Part shown: positions 4,895-6,955 of the stretch, in pieces
Position numbering within the stretch: the stretch's first letter is position 1
How the letters are laid out: every line of letters starts with the position of its first letter
Source: JACDAN01 sp036380355
GTDB lineage: Bacteria > Actinomycetota > Thermoleophilia > Gaiellales > Gaiellaceae
Direction of reading: 5' to 3'
Assembly (NCBI GenBank): GCA_036380355.1
Contig: DASVEW010000035.1
Coordinates: 1-6,955 of the forward strand
Length of the DNA stretch: 6,955 nt
Program-made: the position numbers and the translations under genes
The notes under the pieces: generated by a model
What the model was told of the DNA's origin: nothing
What the model saw: the letters and a program-made list of their open reading frames with translations, nothing else
Database searches by the model: none

Positions 4895-6025
4895 CTAATC
4901 GCGCGCGATCAGGCGGGCCGCGATGTCCCGCTGGATCTCCGACGTGCCCTCGACGATCTGGAAGACCTTCGCGTCGCGCATCCACTTCTCGACGGGGTGG
5001 TCGCGCATGACGCCGGCGCCGCCCAGCACCTGCACCGCATCGGTCGTGACCCGCATCGCGACGTCCGCCGCGTAGGCCTTCGCGTACGAGCCGAGCAGGC
5101 CGGCATCCTCGCCTCGGTCGAGGGCCTCGCACGCCCGCCAGACCAGAAGGCGCGCGGCCTCGATCTCCATCCCCATGTCGGCGAGCTTGAAGGAGACACC
5201 CTGGCGTGCGGTCAACGGCCGGCCGAACGCCTCGCGCTCCCGCGCATACGCCGCGGCGTGCTCGAACGCCGCGCGTGCGAGCCCGACCGCCGCGGCGGCG
5301 ACCTGCGGGCGGGACGCCCGAAAGAAGTCGAGTGCGAGCTCCCACCCCTCGCCCTCACCGCCGAGCAGCCGGTCGGCCGGAATCCGTGCGTCCTCGAGCA
5401 CGAGCGAGCCCGTGTAGGAGGCCCGGAGGCCGAGCTTGGCCTCCTTCCGGCCCGCGGATACTCCCGGGTCCCCGCGCTCGACGAGGAAGGCGGAGATCCG
5501 GTCGTCGACCTTCGCGAAGACGACTGTGAGCTCGGCGATCCCGCCGTTCGTCAGGTAGCACTTCTCGCCGTGCAGGACGTAGGCGTCGCCGTCGCGACGG
5601 GCGGTCGCCCGCATCGCCGCAAGATCGGTCCCGGCATGCGGCTCCGTGAAGCCGATCGCGGCCAGGACGCCGTGGTCCGACGCAAGCCGCCGCAGGTAGC
5701 GCTCCTTCTGCTCCTCGGTGCCGGCGCGGAGCAGCGGCCGGACGGGGAACATGGTCGCCTGGATCGTCGCCGCCAGGCCGGCGCAGCCCCACGACAGCTC
5801 CTCGGCGACGAGCGCGGAGGTCACGGCGTCGACGCCGCCGCCGCCGTATTCGGCTGGGATCGCGTAGGACGTCAGCCCGGCCCCGGCCGCTTTCGCGAGC
5901 AGGTCGGGCGGAAAGTCCTCCCGCTCGTCCCACTCGCGCGCGACCGGCCGCAGCTCGCGCTCGGCGAACTCGTACGCGAGGCGCTGGAGCTCCCGCTGCT
6001 CGTCCGTCGGCTGGAAGCCGATCAC
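4895..6025 (-). CDS. Acyl-CoA dehydrogenase
   Basis: 376 residues, GTG at 6025-6023, TAG at 4897-4895; normal family length. This FAD enzyme makes the alpha-beta double bond in acyl-CoA substrates, passing electrons to electron-transfer flavoprotein. The family order is intact: alpha-helical N-terminal domain (1-118, 'YAIPAEYGGGG' at 54-64), beta domain with FAD/substrate signature 'AIGFTEPHAGTD' (123-134) and 'KCYLTNGG' (155-162), and C-terminal helical domain with 'REAFGRPL' (264-271), 'QVLGGAGVMRDHPVEK' (332-347) and 'QIVEGTSEIQR' (356-366). E359 in that last motif is the catalytic base position of short/medium/butyryl-CoA dehydrogenases. Chain length or branched specificity cannot be assigned. 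Its GTG overlaps the TGA of the upstream propeller gene (GTGA) with no ribosome site of its own, implying translational coupling. The frame is open upstream to 6199, but that part is the antisense-free shadow of the propeller gene, not enzyme-like. Confidence 0.95.
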   Translation of the reverse strand: MIGFQPTDEQRELQRLAYEFAERELRPVAREWDEREDFPPDLLAKAAGAGLTSYAIPAEYGGGGVDAVTSALVAEELSWGCAGLAATIQATMFPVRPLLRAGTEEQKERYLRRLASDHGVLAAIGFTEPHAGTDLAAMRATARRDGDAYVLHGEKCYLTNGGIAELTVVFAKVDDRISAFLVERGDPGVSAGRKEAKLGLRASYTGSLVLEDARIPADRLLGGEGEGWELALDFFRASRPQVAAAAVGLARAAFEHAAAYAREREAFGRPLTARQGVSFKLADMGMEIEAARLLVWRACEALDRGEDAGLLGSYAKAYAADVAMRVTTDAVQVLGGAGVMRDHPVEKWMRDAKVFQIVEGTSEIQRDIAARLIARD

Positions 6026-6955
6026 TTCGCGGCCGCAAGCGCGTGGAGCCGAGTGAGCCCGTCGCCTCGGAGGTCGAGCGGCCGCCAGTCGGCGCCGTCG
6101 AGGATCCGGCCGTCCGAGAGGGCTGCGAAGAGCCGGCCGTCGGGCGCGAAGGCGAGCGCGTACGGCATCGCGCCGCCCGGGTCGGCGATCTCCTCCCACG
6201 GCTCATCGCCCCGGCGCCGGTAGATCCGGGCCTGCGCGTCGCGGCCGCCGTGTGCAGCGAACGGGCCGGTGCTCGCGCTGACGAACCACACGTCGGCATC
6301 CGCCGGATCGGGAGCGACCGACCAGGTGTAGTGGCGATCGCGGCCCTCGTCCGCCGGTCGCCAGATCTCTCCCGAGTCGTCGCTCCAGGCCGAGCCTCCC
6401 CCGCCCGCCTCGTACGCGCGGCCGGGCTCGCGCGGGTGCCAGGCGAGCGAGTGGACGTCGCGCTGCGCTCCCGGCCGGTGGTCCTGCCACGACTCGCCGC
6501 CGTCAGTCGAGCGCATGAGGCCGCCGAGCTCGATCCCGGCAAGCAGGAGGCCTGCGTCGTGCGGGCTAGGCGCGATCCACCGGACGTGCGACGTCCACGG
6601 GCGCGGCGGGAAGCTCCACGTCGACCGTGACGGAAGCTCCAGCAGCGCGTCGAGCGCCCGCCAGGAATCGCCGCCGTCGTCGCTCCGGAAGAGCCGGCTC
6701 GGCTCGCAGCCGGCGTAGACCGCGCCGTCGGCGGCGGAGACCGCGAGCGAGAAGACTCCGGGCTCGGGCAACTCGACGTCCTCCCACGTCTCGCCGGCGT
6801 CCCGCGTGCGCCTCAGACCCTGCTCGCGCAGCCCGGCGAAGGCGGTGTCCGGGTCCGAGGGGTCGACGGCGAGGCACTGGGCGCCGCTGCCGTCGAGCGA
6901 GAGCGTGACGTCCCACGCGCCGTTCACCTCGTCCAGACGCGCGATCGCGTCGCCC
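6022..6955 (-). CDS. BNR/Asp-box beta-propeller protein (sialidase-like/WD40-YVTN-type), 5' end outside window
   Basis: 310 residues are visible to a TGA at 6024-6022. The frame is open to the right edge and the residues before the GTG at 6927 ('GDAIARLDEV') continue the fold naturally, so I treat the gene as partial, not as starting at 6927. Asp boxes (S/T-x-D-x-G-x-x-W) recur, numbering from the first visible residue, at 50-57 (TRDAGETW), 91-98 (SDDGGDSW), 149-156 (STDGGESW) and 191-198 (SDDSGEIW), with a degenerate one near 247-254. They alternate with blade-like strands such as 'CLAVDPSDPDTAFAGL' and 'HSLAWHPREPGRAYEAG'. This is a six- or seven-bladed propeller of the kind often labelled 'glycosyl hydrolase BNR repeat' or 'exo-alpha-sialidase'. 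The Arg triad of true sialidases is not evident, so enzymatic activity should not be assumed. No membrane segment is visible. It is the first visible gene of the propeller-dehydrogenase-VanW run; its role there is unknown. Confidence 0.85.
   Translation of the reverse strand, partial: GDAIARLDEVNGAWDVTLSLDGSGAQCLAVDPSDPDTAFAGLREQGLRRTRDAGETWEDVELPEPGVFSLAVSAADGAVYAGCEPSRLFRSDDGGDSWRALDALLELPSRSTWSFPPRPWTSHVRWIAPSPHDAGLLLAGIELGGLMRSTDGGESWQDHRPGAQRDVHSLAWHPREPGRAYEAGGGGSAWSDDSGEIWRPADEGRDRHYTWSVAPDPADADVWFVSASTGPFAAHGGRDAQARIYRRRGDEPWEEIADPGGAMPYALAFAPDGRLFAALSDGRILDGADWRPLDLRGDGLTRLHALAAAK

Noticed and set aside
4883..4902. Inverted repeat gcgatt/aatcgc with an 8-base loop at the dehydrogenase stop
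   Set aside because: A 6-bp stem with no T-run between two genes that are probably co-transcribed; too weak to call a terminator.
3731..6223. 830-codon plus-strand frame
   Set aside because: It is Arg/Ala/Asp/Gly-rich with no recognisable domain and is antisense to the VanW, dehydrogenase and propeller genes. Long antisense frames are expected at this GC content.

Overview
The window looks like ordinary chromosome from a very GC-rich Gram-positive bacterium, most likely an actinobacterium. A deep lineage such as Thermoleophilia/Gaiellales is my guess from gene style, not something I can prove here. The grounds are the strong G/C bias at third codon positions, frequent GTG and TTG starts, weak or absent Shine-Dalgarno sequences, and envelope proteins of actinobacterial type. 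I see no rRNA, tRNA, CRISPR array, insertion sequence, phage gene or toxin-antitoxin pair. Coding density is close to complete, and the longest gap between genes is 76 bases.

Layout, left to right. (1) The 3' half of a YegS/DgkB-type lipid kinase (+) runs in from the left edge. A perfect 12-bp stem-loop is embedded in its last codons and a second hairpin lies just after its stop. (2) Converging on it is a minus-strand pair: an exported YkuD L,D-transpeptidase, then a 104-residue coiled-coil protein with a Ser/Thr/Lys/Arg tail. (3) Divergent from the transpeptidase is a 56-residue protein (+) with His-rich and CxxC motifs. It ends in a 4-base tail-to-tail overlap with (4) a Sir2 deacylase (-) that carries the YxxR signature of desuccinylase-type sirtuins. 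(5) Sixteen bases away, divergent, is a hotdog acyl-CoA thioesterase (+), apparently with a leaderless promoter. (6) It runs 29 bases into the 3' end of a 622-residue membrane-anchored VanW/G5 protein (-) with a polyproline tail. (7) Upstream of VanW on the same strand are an acyl-CoA dehydrogenase and a BNR/Asp-box beta-propeller protein whose 5' end lies beyond the right edge. Their GTGA overlap and the 30-base gap to VanW suggest one transcript: propeller, dehydrogenase, VanW.

Two themes recur. One is the cell envelope: lipid kinase, L,D-transpeptidase and VanW/peptidoglycan-binding protein. The other is acyl-CoA chemistry: a sirtuin that may remove acyl groups from lysines, a thioesterase and an acyl-CoA dehydrogenase. 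I find no convincing new multi-gene system. The items most worth a second look are the GNRA-capped hairpin inside the lipid-kinase 3' end, the small HHx/CxxC protein, the transpeptidase/basic-tail coiled-coil pair, and the rare-codon 5' end of the transpeptidase.
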